From positions 310,001-374,000 of the forward strand of contig NZ_VTEV01000001.1 in NCBI RefSeq assembly GCF_008180725.1: a DNA stretch of 64,000 nucleotides, read 5' to 3'. A program made the translations under genes and the position numbers. The notes under the pieces were generated by a model, which was not told the DNA's origin, ran no database searches, and saw only the letters and a list, made by a program, of their open reading frames with translations. Source of the DNA: Sutcliffiella horikoshii (GTDB lineage: Bacteria; Bacillota; Bacilli; Bacillales; Bacillaceae_I). Positions 28,892 to 36,684 of the stretch are shown here, piece by piece. The stretch's first letter is position 1, and every line of letters begins with the position of its first letter.

Positions 28892-28923
28892 TACAAAAGA
28901 AGGGTGTTAGCCCTTCTTTTGGT
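28892..28923 (-). terminator. intrinsic terminator after yloV
   Basis: CAAAAGAAGGG pairs perfectly over 11 bp with CCCTTCTTTTG around a 6-nt loop, with T-rich sequence inside the 3' arm. It is 20 bases past the yloV stop. Confidence 0.85.
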
Positions 28924-28942
28924 CTTCAAATATTATATTAGC

Positions 28943-30619
28943 CTACTCGATCGAAAAGATAAAGGAATATAGTGGCTGTTTTCCATTATGGACTTCCACT
29001 TCTACATCCGGATAGGATTTTTCTAATTCACTCACAAGTTCTTCCACGTCTTCTTCTGTTACATCTTCACCGTAGATGACAGTAAGTATTTCGGAATCTT
29101 CGTCAACCATGGAAGTAAGAAGTTCCTTTGCAGCGGATTTTTTGTCTTTGTTAGTTAGAACAATTTTACCGTCAGCAATTCCCATGAAATCATCTTTCTG
29201 GATTTCAACACCATCAATGTTTGTATCTCTGACTGCGAATGTAATTTGTCCAGTTTTTACAGAGCCTAGAGCTTCTTTCATTGTCGCTTCATTGTCAGCA
29301 AGCTCTCCTGTCGGGTTAAACGCAAGGATTGCTGCCATTCCTTGTGGTACTGTTTTACTTTCCACAACCGCTACATTTTGATCAGCAACTTCTGCTGCTT
29401 GTTTCGCAGCCATGATGATGTTGCTGTTATTTGGAAGGATGATCACGTTATCGGCGTTCACTTCATCGATCGCTTTAAGGATATCCTCTGTGCTTGGATT
29501 CATGGTCTGGCCGCCTTCAATGACCGCCTTTGCTCCGATGCTCTTGAATAGCTCAGCAATCCCTTCGCCCATCGCAACCGTAATGATTCCAAATTTTTCA
29601 CGCTTTTTGTTTATTTCAGGCTTTGGAGCAGGATAGTCATCTTCTTCAAAAAGTAGGTTGCTATGCTGTTCTCTCATATTTTCAATCTTCATGTTGATCA
29701 GGCTTCCGTATTTTTGACCATAAGTCAAAACATCTCCAGGCTGCTCCGCATGAATGTGTACTTTCACAATTTCTTCATCTGCAATAACTAGAAGGGAATC
29801 CCCATACTGAGACAAGTCGTTACGGAAGTTTTCTTCTGTAAAAGGATTAGCTTTCACTTTTTCCTCTTCAAACTTGACCATAAACTCCGTACAATAACCG
29901 AACTCAATATCTTCCGTATTGATTGCAGAGTGAACACTTTTATGATGTTCTGCATTAACAAGCTCGTTCATAGTTGTTGTAGGAACGATGTCCTCAATTC
30001 TTTGACCCTTCAACTCTGCAAGGAATCCTTCATAAATATAAACCAACCCTTGTCCGCCACTGTCCACTACTCCTACTTCTTTTAACACAGGAAGAAGGTC
30101 CGGGGTGCGCTTCAGGGAAGCATTTGCTTCTTTTAATGTCTCTTCCATCAATACAATGATGTCTTCTTCGTTTTTCGCTACAGCAACTGCTTTCTTCGCA
30201 GCATCTTTCGCTACAGTAAGAATTGTACCTTCCACAGGCTTCATAACGGCTTTATATGCTGTTTGTACTCCTGCTTCAAGCGCTTGAGCAAAGTCTTTGC
30301 TTGTAATCGTTTCTTTAGACTCAATATGCTTAGAGAATCCGCGGAATAATTGAGAAAGAATAACTCCAGAGTTACCTCTTGCACCCATAAGTAGGCCTTT
30401 AGCCAGAGCAGAACCAACCTTTCCGATATGCTCAGAAACATTACCTTTTACTTCTTTCGCTCCTGAAGTAATGGAAAGATTCATATTTGTTCCCGTATCT
30501 CCATCCGGAACCGGAAAAACGTTCAACGCATCCACTGTTTTGGCGTTGTTTGATAGATGATTTGCACCTTGGATGACCATTTGTGCAAAACGTTTCCCAT
30601 TTAGAACTTTTACTGACAC
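28943..30619 (-). CDS. fakA: DAK2-domain protein YloV (fatty acid kinase FakA family)
   Basis: Homologue of FakA, which phosphorylates fatty acids held by FakB proteins. The protein is 558 aa. The N-terminal DAK2 nucleotide-binding domain shows DALNVFPVPDGDTGTNMN and GARGNSGVILSQLFRG, followed by the FakA middle and C-terminal regions (GFGIITVAMGEGI-like, ILPNNSNIIMAAKQAA). The start is a GTG at 30619, chosen because AAGGAGG lies 8 bases before it; the frame opens 16 codons earlier without support. It lies 16 bases behind yloU. Confidence 0.93.
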   Translation of the reverse strand: MSVKVLNGKRFAQMVIQGANHLSNNAKTVDALNVFPVPDGDTGTNMNLSITSGAKEVKGNVSEHIGKVGSALAKGLLMGARGNSGVILSQLFRGFSKHIESKETITSKDFAQALEAGVQTAYKAVMKPVEGTILTVAKDAAKKAVAVAKNEEDIIVLMEETLKEANASLKRTPDLLPVLKEVGVVDSGGQGLVYIYEGFLAELKGQRIEDIVPTTTMNELVNAEHHKSVHSAINTEDIEFGYCTEFMVKFEEEKVKANPFTEENFRNDLSQYGDSLLVIADEEIVKVHIHAEQPGDVLTYGQKYGSLINMKIENMREQHSNLLFEEDDYPAPKPEINKKREKFGIITVAMGEGIAELFKSIGAKAVIEGGQTMNPSTEDILKAIDEVNADNVIILPNNSNIIMAAKQAAEVADQNVAVVESKTVPQGMAAILAFNPTGELADNEATMKEALGSVKTGQITFAVRDTNIDGVEIQKDDFMGIADGKIVLTNKDKKSAAKELLTSMVDEDSEILTVIYGEDVTEEDVEELVSELEKSYPDVEVEVHNGKQPLYSFIFSIE

Positions 30620-30635
30620 TAAATTTTCCTCCTTA

Positions 30636-30998
30636 TTACGGGTTCGTAACTCGAACTCCCTGTACATAAATATTTAAAGAATCAACGGAAAGACCGAGCA
30701 TTTGATTTAAGGTATATTTTACTTTGGTTTGTACATTGTGAGCCACTTCGGAAATCTTTGTTCCATAGCTTACGATGATGTACATATCAATATGTAGCTG
30801 ATCTTCTTCTTGGCGTACGATAACGCCTTTAGTGAAATTTTCTTTTCTAAGTATTTCGGATAACCCATCTTTCAATTGGCTTTTAGAGGCCATGCCTACT
30901 ATTCCGTAACAATCAACTGCAGCTCCACCAGCAATAGTAGCAACTACATCGTTAGAAATATCTATTTGACCATAGGATGTTTTTAGTTCGATGGACAT
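30636..30998 (-). CDS. yloU: Asp23/Gls24-family envelope stress protein YloU
   Basis: A 120-aa protein of the Asp23 family, thought to act at the cell envelope. MSIELKTSYGQIDISNDV, GGAAVDCYGIVGMASK and IDMYIIVSYGTKISEVAHNVQ are almost unchanged from B. subtilis YloU. The ATG at 30998 follows AGGGGGAA. It leads the yloU-yloV unit and is divergent from rpmB, as in B. subtilis. Confidence 0.95.
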   Translation of the reverse strand: MSIELKTSYGQIDISNDVVATIAGGAAVDCYGIVGMASKSQLKDGLSEILRKENFTKGVIVRQEEDQLHIDMYIIVSYGTKISEVAHNVQTKVKYTLNQMLGLSVDSLNIYVQGVRVTNP

Positions 30999-31088
30999 AA
31001 AGGTTCCCCCTTCAATTGGATTTTTCACCTTGTCTACACGCTATTTTACTATAAAAACGTTCATTTTAAAAGCAGGCGGGTACTATTC

Positions 31089-31133
31089 TAATAATACTAT
31101 TATTATACTGAATGCTAAAAACATGTATGTCAA
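31089..31133 (-). promoter_or_regulatory. yloU promoter region with long spacer and palindrome
   Basis: TTGACA (31133-31128) and TATAAT (31107-31102) on the minus strand are both perfect but 20 bp apart, 3 more than usual. A palindrome, TAATAATA-C-TATTATTA (31089-31105), overlaps the -10. The promoter may need an activator or DNA distortion, or a different -10 may be used. Confidence 0.5.
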
Positions 31134-31165
31134 GGTTTTTTTCTTGAAAGCTTTCCTTAGAACTA

Positions 31166-31194
31166 TTGCAAAGTGTGGGGTAGTATGTTAAATT
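31166..31194 (+). promoter_or_regulatory. probable promoter of rpmB
   Basis: TTGCAA (31166-31171) and TAAATT (31189-31194), 17 bp apart, about 170 bases before rpmB. The leader between has no pattern I can name. With the yloU promoter on the other strand, this accounts for the gap 30999-31362. Confidence 0.5.
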
Positions 31195-31362
31195 ATATAA
31201 GTATTTTCAAGAGATTATTTTGGTAAAGAAAAATGATGCAGAAGGGTACTTCTATGGACGTAGACCTTATGTATGGTTTTTCTCGCAATAATAAGAAGGT
31301 ACTTTCTTATTACTAATGAAAATATTGAATGATGTTTCTTTGTAGTTAGGAGGGAATTGAAC

Positions 31363-31551
31363 ATGGCACGTAAATGTGTAATCACAGGCAAAAAGACTGG
31401 TTCTGGAAACGCACGTTCTCACGCAATGAACTCTACTCGTCGTACTTGGGGTGCAAACCTTCAAAAAGTTCGCATTTTAGTAGACGGTAAACCAAAGCGT
31501 GTATACGTTTCTGCAAGAGCTTTAAAATCAGGTAAAGTTGAGCGCGTTTAA
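31363..31551 (+). CDS. rpmB: 50S ribosomal protein L28
   Basis: A 62-aa ribosomal protein: [20 protein letters not shown] and [10 protein letters not shown] are standard. The ATG at 31363 follows TAGGAGGG; an ATG two codons earlier is not used by the family. It is one of only three plus-strand genes in the window and is followed by a strong terminator. Confidence 0.98.
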   Translation: MARKCVITGKKTGSGNARSHAMNSTRRTWGANLQKVRILVDGKPKRVYVSARALKSGKVERV

Positions 31552-31571
31552 TTTATAGTTGCGCACATACG

Positions 31572-31607
31572 AAAGCGACAGGGAGCGAGTCTTCCTGTCG
31601 CTTTTTA
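31572..31607 (+). terminator. intrinsic terminator after rpmB
   Basis: AAAGCGACAGGGA-type left arm pairs with TCCTGTCGCTTT around a 7-10 nt loop and ends in TTTTT, 20 bases past the rpmB stop. Confidence 0.9.
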
Positions 31608-31751
31608 CTTTAGGTTGGTTTTTAGTTCAAGTTGATTTGGTACTAATGATAATTGTTTACATAACTATTTTACCGTATACATATTTGGGGAATGGTCAAA
31701 ACCGAGTGTCATTCTTATGGTTTATCTGCTTTTTTTGCATATGAGAACTGG

Positions 31752-31968
31752 TTCAGTCAATTTTTTTGCATGTTTGGTCAATTGCATTCGTGTTTTCAAG
31801 GGGGTTCGGACATTTCAATTGGATGTTTGGCCAATTTCATAGTACCGTTCGGACAATTGAAAAATTCGTTCGGTCATTTTCCAGAAAACTTCGGACAACT
31901 TCGCAAAATCTTTGGTCAACTTTTGAAAAACTTCGGTCAAAATTAACAAATCTTCGGACATTTGCCCA
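31752..31968. repeat. array A: ten TTYGGNCA boxes at 21-bp spacing
   Basis: The core TTCGGACA (variants TTTGGTCA, TTCGGTCA, TTTGGCCA, TTCAGTCA) starts at 31752, 31773, 31805, 31826, 31848, 31869, 31890, 31911, 31932 and 31953, with a decayed copy at 31961. Intervals are 21, 32, 21, 22, 21, 21, 21, 21, 21. The bases between cores vary and are AT-rich. It lies in the 495-base gap between the rpmB and spoVM terminators. I do not recognise the element. The even phasing of two helical turns suggests a DNA-binding role or a recent tandem origin. Confidence 0.85.
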
Positions 31969-32021
31969 ATTGCCACACTTTAAACTAGCATACATATTCA
32001 AGGAAAGCACCATACATTTAT

Positions 32022-32046
32022 AAAAAAAGCACCCTTTCGAGGTGCC
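32022..32046 (-). terminator. intrinsic terminator after spoVM
   Basis: GGCACC pairs with GGTGCT around a TCGAAAG loop and is followed on the minus strand by TTTTTTAT, directly behind the spoVM stop. Confidence 0.9.
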
Positions 32047-32127
32047 TTACTCCTTTTTAAACGACCCAAGCATAGCCCGGATTATTCCCCCCAAGAACCT
32101 AGGTAGTTTGATTGTATAAAATTTCAT
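32047..32127 (-). CDS. spoVM: stage V sporulation protein SpoVM
   Basis: A 26-residue amphipathic helix that recognises the convex forespore membrane and anchors SpoIVA to start the spore coat. The peptide begins MKFYTIKLPRFLGG and ends AMLGSFKKE, close to B. subtilis SpoVM; the key proline at position 9 is kept. GGAGGAGGG precedes the ATG at 32127, and a terminator follows at once. Its place between thiN and rpmB is conserved. It shows that the organism makes endospores, and it is below the size limit of most gene finders. Confidence 0.95.
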   Translation of the reverse strand: MKFYTIKLPRFLGGIIRAMLGSFKKE

Positions 32128-32198
32128 TACATTCCCTCCTCCGAACTTTTACCTTTTTATTAATTTAGGTTGCAAATTAGCGGATCGCTGGGACCGTC

Positions 32199-32855
32199 TT
32201 AAGATAATGGATGATAATCACGGCTCCTTATCACCATTAATATGCCTTCATCAAATGAAAAAGTACCACTTTCCACTTCAAGTTCATTACTAATACATAG
32301 TGTGTCTCCGAAGCGAATATGTTTTTTTTCTAAAGGATATTTAAATCCCTTTAGCGTGATACCTTTCACATCAGGGGTGATAGGCATAAAAGAGATGAAT
32401 GGCAAGGACTCATACTTCTTGATAGAATAAGTTCCTTCCTTAAGAGCATATATTTGATTTTGAATATCGTGTATCTCTATAACAGCCCCTTTTTCAAGTC
32501 CTTTCAACAGAAGCTGAATGTTGCCTAAAAAGTGATCTAGTCTTCCACCCGTTCCTCCAAAAATTCTGATGAGTGCTGGTTTTTGTTCAAGCGCCCAATT
32601 CACAGCAAGTTCAGTATCTGTTTCGTCTTTTTCGCTTGGATAGACCTCTGCGTGAGGAAGTTGTGCTTTTATTTTATGAAGTTCTTCACTTGTAATGGAA
32701 TCAAAGTCTCCAAAAGCTTTAGCTGGTACGATATTACGCTCAAGTAAATAAGCAACCCCTCTATCTACACCAACCCAAAGCACATCTTCTGCCTGCCAAT
32801 CATGCAGTTCAGGAATCAGTTCTGTCGGTCCTCCTGCAACAATATGTATCCTCAA
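32199..32855 (-). CDS. thiN: thiamine diphosphokinase
   Basis: Makes thiamine pyrophosphate from thiamine and ATP. The protein is 218 aa with GGPTELIPEL, FGDFDSIT and DETDTELAVNWAL, which bind Mg-ATP and thiamine, and a C-terminal beta-rich domain. The start is a TTG at 32855 preceded by GGGGAGAGG. A terminator separates it from the small gene upstream, so it has its own start of transcription. Confidence 0.95.
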   Translation of the reverse strand: MRIHIVAGGPTELIPELHDWQAEDVLWVGVDRGVAYLLERNIVPAKAFGDFDSITSEELHKIKAQLPHAEVYPSEKDETDTELAVNWALEQKPALIRIFGGTGGRLDHFLGNIQLLLKGLEKGAVIEIHDIQNQIYALKEGTYSIKKYESLPFISFMPITPDVKGITLKGFKYPLEKKHIRFGDTLCISNELEVESGTFSFDEGILMVIRSRDYHPLS

Positions 32856-32883
32856 TTTGCCTCTCCCCTTACTTCTTTTTAAC

Positions 32884-32915
32884 GTAAAAAAGCCTTCATA
32901 AACGAAGACTTTTTA
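32884..32915 (-). terminator. intrinsic terminator after the small gene behind rpe
   Basis: AGTCTTC pairs with GAAGGCT (one G-U) and is flanked by A-rich and T-rich tracts on both sides, so it could work in both directions. It ends the rsmB-to-rpe transcript. Confidence 0.75.
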
Positions 32916-33098
32916 CGTGCTGGAGGAGTCGTCATAATCGTAACGAAATCCGTCCAGCTGTTTATTTTCTATTTCAACTGCTGAAAACTTCTTCAGCAAC
33001 TGTTCGTACATGTCAATTTCGTTATAGTCTGTGCTATTGGCCAATGCGGAATGCAATGCTTGTTCAAGTATTGCCTGGTCATCCTTCGAAATATTCAT
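32913..33098 (-). CDS. small conserved-looking hypothetical protein
   Basis: A 61-aa acidic protein, MNISKDDQAILEQALHSALA at the start and YDYDDSSST at the end, with no cysteine, signal peptide or membrane segment. The middle (YNEIDMYEQLLKKFSAVEIENKQLDG) should be helical. GGGAGG lies 10 bases before the ATG at 33098; the frame extends 17 codons upstream without support. It follows rpe by 53 bases and ends in the terminator. I do not recognise the family; B. subtilis has no gene at this place. Confidence 0.7.
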   Translation of the reverse strand: MNISKDDQAILEQALHSALANSTDYNEIDMYEQLLKKFSAVEIENKQLDGFRYDYDDSSST

Positions 33099-33151
33099 CT
33101 TAGAAGTTCCTCCCTCACCATTTACCAATAGCTTTCCGCACAAAAGCAAAA

Positions 33152-33805
33152 TTATGACAAGTTGCTTCTGATGGAGGAGATTGCCTGTTTGCGATCTTCT
33201 TTATTGTAAATAGCAGATCCGGCAACTAAAACATTCGCTCCTGCGTCTACACACAATTTAGCTGTTTCAGGATTCACACCACCATCAACCTCAATATCGA
33301 TGGACAATCCTCTTTCTTTCACTAAGGATGCCACTTGCTTAATTTTCGGCAACACATCCTGAATAAAAGCTTGTCCGCCAAATCCAGGGTTGACTGTCAT
33401 TAAAAGCACCAAGTCTACATCATTCAAAATTGGAATAATGCTTTCTACCGGTGTAGCTGGATTGATCACCACTCCAGCTTTCACGCCTAATGATTTGATA
33501 TGCTGAATGGTGCGGTGAAGGTGACGACATGCTTCCACATGAACGGAAATGATATCTGCCCCAGCTTTAGCAAAATCCTCAATGTATGCATCAGGGTTCT
33601 CAATCATCAGGTGCACATCTAACGGCAACTTCGTAATGGGGCGAACTGCTTCCACGATTAATGGGCCAATAGTGATGTTTGGGACAAAATGTCCGTCCAT
33701 CACATCAATATGAATATAGTCTGCTCCTCCTTGTTCCACATCTATAATGTCTTTTCCTAAGTTGGCAAAATCAGCACTTAGAATGGAAGGGGCGATTTTT
33801 ATCAT
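33152..33805 (-). CDS. rpe: ribulose-phosphate 3-epimerase
   Basis: Interconverts ribulose-5-phosphate and xylulose-5-phosphate in the pentose phosphate pathway. The protein is 217 aa, a TIM barrel: [42 protein letters not shown] and DGGVNPET carry the metal and substrate ligands. It lies 3 bases behind rsgA. Confidence 0.98.
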   Translation of the reverse strand: MIKIAPSILSADFANLGKDIIDVEQGGADYIHIDVMDGHFVPNITIGPLIVEAVRPITKLPLDVHLMIENPDAYIEDFAKAGADIISVHVEACRHLHRTIQHIKSLGVKAGVVINPATPVESIIPILNDVDLVLLMTVNPGFGGQAFIQDVLPKIKQVASLVKERGLSIDIEVDGGVNPETAKLCVDAGANVLVAGSAIYNKEDRKQAISSIRSNLS

Positions 33806-33808
33806 ATT

Positions 33809-34687
33809 TTAGTACCTCGGCTTTCTGTCTTTTATTTCTTCTACAAAAGAAACGTAATGTTTATATCGGTATGACGCAATTTCTTCGTTTTCAACCGCTT
33901 CTTTTACTGCACATTTTGGTTCTTTCAAGTGAGTACAGCCTCTAAATTTGCAATCTTGGCTTTTCTCTACGAATTCAGGAAAACAATCTTTTACGTCTTC
34001 TGCTTCCATTTCTAGAAACTCTAATGAACTGAATCCTGGAGTATCCGCAACAAAACCGTGGTTGATTTCCATCAGCTCCACATGCCGTGTTGTATGTTTT
34101 CCTCGTCCTAGATGGGAGGAAATGTTATCCGTTTTCAATTCTAGTTCAGGGCGTAACACGTTTAAAAGAGATGATTTTCCAACTCCTGATTGTCCAGCAA
34201 TTACAGATGTCTTATCTTTTAAGTAAGGCAAAATTTCCTTAAGCTGCTCCGGTTCCTTTGTGGATGTTAACAGCACTTCATACCCTACGGAGCGATAATA
34301 TTCGGCGAACTCCATAAGGCTAGCTTCTTCACTAAGTAAGTCCATTTTGGAGATACAAATTAGTGGACTAACTCCTTTGGATTCAATCAACACAAGGAAT
34401 CGATCCAATAAAACGGTACTGAATTCAGGTTCCATCGCGGAAAACACAAGGATTGCTTGATCGATGTTAGCGATTGGTGGCCTAACTAGCTCGTTTTTTC
34501 GAGGCAATACGTCCATAATGTATCCTTCTTGGTCGTTCTCCGCTTGGAATACAACGGAGTCCCCAACAAGAGGGGTTATCTTATTTTTACGGAAAACCCC
34601 TCTTCCTCTACATTGGGTAATTTCGCCATCCGCAGTCAAAACATAGTAAAAGCCGCTCAATGCTTTGACAATCTTGCCTTCTGGCAT
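33809..34687 (-). CDS. rsgA: ribosome small-subunit GTPase RsgA (CpgA)
   Basis: Checks maturation of the 30S subunit; also a PrkC substrate in B. subtilis. The protein is 292 aa: an N-terminal OB fold, a permuted GTPase core (G4 ISKMDL, G1 GQSGVGKSSLLN, G3 DTPGFS) and a C-terminal zinc motif CKFRGCTHLKEPKC. Its place next to prkC and prpC is the usual one. Confidence 0.97.
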   Translation of the reverse strand: MPEGKIVKALSGFYYVLTADGEITQCRGRGVFRKNKITPLVGDSVVFQAENDQEGYIMDVLPRKNELVRPPIANIDQAILVFSAMEPEFSTVLLDRFLVLIESKGVSPLICISKMDLLSEEASLMEFAEYYRSVGYEVLLTSTKEPEQLKEILPYLKDKTSVIAGQSGVGKSSLLNVLRPELELKTDNISSHLGRGKHTTRHVELMEINHGFVADTPGFSSLEFLEMEAEDVKDCFPEFVEKSQDCKFRGCTHLKEPKCAVKEAVENEEIASYRYKHYVSFVEEIKDRKPRY

Positions 34688-34705
34688 ACACTCACTCCTT
34701 AATAA

Positions 34706-36679
34706 TTACTCTATGTCGTCATAATTGATGGTTTTATTTTCCACTTCTTTCCCATCTACGACAATTCGATATTTAGCCTGTTGCTTATATGCCACCGTTA
34801 CCGTGAAACTTGTGATTAAGTCCTCTGTAATAATAAAGGTTTCTTTTGGTTCTCCATCCATGGTGTTGTTAAGATCCTCTAAATATAATTCAACTGTTTG
34901 CTCTGCGCCTTCTTCTTCCGGATCATACTTTACTTCAAGTGGTATATCCACTGTCTTATCACCAGGTTGCGGCCCATCAGAAACAATAAGTTTAATGGTA
35001 TCGCCCTTTTTTACTTGGGATTCCGGTGCAGGCTCCTGTTTAATAATATTCCCCTCAGAGACAGAATCATTATACTCTCTTGTCACTTCTGGAACTAATT
35101 CTAAACTCGCAAGATGTCGTTGTGCAAACTCAATGGATGATCCTTGGTAATTATCAAGTTCTATTGGACTTGAACCCATAGAGACAATAAGTCTTATTAC
35201 TGTTTCTTCAGGAACTACGCTTTCTCCGGCTTCTGGTTCTTGTCGGATGACTTCTCCTTCTGGTACTTCATCAGAGTGAATTTCATCGAGTTCATAATCA
35301 TCATAATTGGCTGCTTCTATTCTGTTAATAGCTTCATTTACAGGAAGTCCTGAATAATCAGCCATTTCGATCTTTTCCTTTCCTGAGCTCTGGAAAATGG
35401 TAATCGCTTTGCCTTCTTTAACTACTTCTCCTGCTTCAGGGAAGGTTCTCGTTACTTTTCCTTCTTCTATGTCATCACTAGGTTCCTCTTTAGGTTCTTC
35501 TAAAACAAGACCTAAATCGATCAATTCTTTTACTGCATCGTCATACTCCTTACCTGACACATCAGGAACCGTTACATCTTTCGGTAAAAGCATGGCTGGT
35601 AAAAGGGTAAATGCAGCTCCCCCGCCACCAACAAGCAGTAAAAACAGGATTAATAAACCAATAATCCATTTTTTCTTTTTCTTCTTTTTAGGTGGAGGTG
35701 GTTCTTCCGCCTTCTCACTTACAGGTTTATTTTCCGGTGGACGAATTCTTGTTTCATCTTCATTTGTGATATTGTTTAAGCTGCCTTTAATGATCGGAAT
35801 AGCCTTTGTCGCTTCTTCATCATCATCTGGGATGTAAAATTTAGGTTCATTCATACGGCTTGGTTCAAGGGCCGTCATAACATCTGCCTGCATTTCATCT
35901 ACAGATTCATAGCGATGAAGTGGATCTTTTGCCATTGCCTTTAATACAACATTTTCCATACTCTGAGGTAAAGTAGGATTCCAACGCTTTGGAGATGGAG
36001 TTTGGGATTGTAAATGCTTTAGAGCAATAGAAACAGCTGATTCCCCGGAAAAAGGCAGTCTTCCTGTTAACAATTCAAACATTACAATTCCTAATGCATA
36101 GACATCAGATTTTTTTGTTGCCAAACTTCCTCTAGCCTGTTCAGGAGATAAATAATGAACAGAACCTAAAAGCGAGTTGGTCTGTGTGATCGTAGTAGAA
36201 CTCAAGGCCATGGCAATGCCAAAGTCGGTCACTTTTACAGTGCCGTAATCATCAATCAATATGTTTTGCGGTTTTATATCCCGATGAATGATCCCGTTTT
36301 CATGGGCATGAGAAATAGCTGATGTCAGCTGGTTCATGATCTCCACTGCATTGTATTGTTCCACAGGTGCATATTGTTGAATGTATTGCTTTAAGGTTTT
36401 TCCTGAAACATGCTCCATCACGATATAATAAATGTCATCTTCTTCGCCAATATCATAAATGCTTACTATGTTCGGATGGTCTAGGCTAGTTGCAGATTGT
36501 GCCTCTCTTCTAAAGCGGCGAATAAATTCTTCATCATTTGCAAAATCTAACCGTAATACTTTAACTGCGACATCACGATCCAAAATCATGTCATGGGCAA
36601 GGTAAACATTTGCCATTCCACCGCCACCGATGACTTCCATAATTTTGTAGCGATCATTTAATCTTTTACCTATTAACAC
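34706..36679 (-). CDS. prkC: Ser/Thr protein kinase PrkC with PASTA domains
   Basis: Membrane kinase that senses peptidoglycan fragments and acts in cell-wall homeostasis and spore germination. The protein is 657 aa: a kinase domain with K40 (VAVKVL), HRDIKPQN at about 132-139 and DFGIA, a lysine-rich juxtamembrane stretch, one membrane segment (WIIGLLILFLLLVGGGG, about 340-360), three extracellular PASTA repeats and a C-terminal Ig-like part. The start is a GTG at 36679, just after the prpC stop. It is paired with its phosphatase. Confidence 0.97.
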   Translation of the reverse strand: MLIGKRLNDRYKIMEVIGGGGMANVYLAHDMILDRDVAVKVLRLDFANDEEFIRRFRREAQSATSLDHPNIVSIYDIGEEDDIYYIVMEHVSGKTLKQYIQQYAPVEQYNAVEIMNQLTSAISHAHENGIIHRDIKPQNILIDDYGTVKVTDFGIAMALSSTTITQTNSLLGSVHYLSPEQARGSLATKKSDVYALGIVMFELLTGRLPFSGESAVSIALKHLQSQTPSPKRWNPTLPQSMENVVLKAMAKDPLHRYESVDEMQADVMTALEPSRMNEPKFYIPDDDEEATKAIPIIKGSLNNITNEDETRIRPPENKPVSEKAEEPPPPKKKKKKKWIIGLLILFLLLVGGGGAAFTLLPAMLLPKDVTVPDVSGKEYDDAVKELIDLGLVLEEPKEEPSDDIEEGKVTRTFPEAGEVVKEGKAITIFQSSGKEKIEMADYSGLPVNEAINRIEAANYDDYELDEIHSDEVPEGEVIRQEPEAGESVVPEETVIRLIVSMGSSPIELDNYQGSSIEFAQRHLASLELVPEVTREYNDSVSEGNIIKQEPAPESQVKKGDTIKLIVSDGPQPGDKTVDIPLEVKYDPEEEGAEQTVELYLEDLNNTMDGEPKETFIITEDLITSFTVTVAYKQQAKYRIVVDGKEVENKTINYDDIE

Positions 36680-36684
36680 CTATT

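Noticed and set aside
31692-31946. 84-codon plus-strand frame with FGQ repeats as a protein gene
   Set aside because: No ribosome-binding site, and the repeat array that produces the FGQ pattern starts and ends outside a sensible coding unit. Kept as an alternative reading only.
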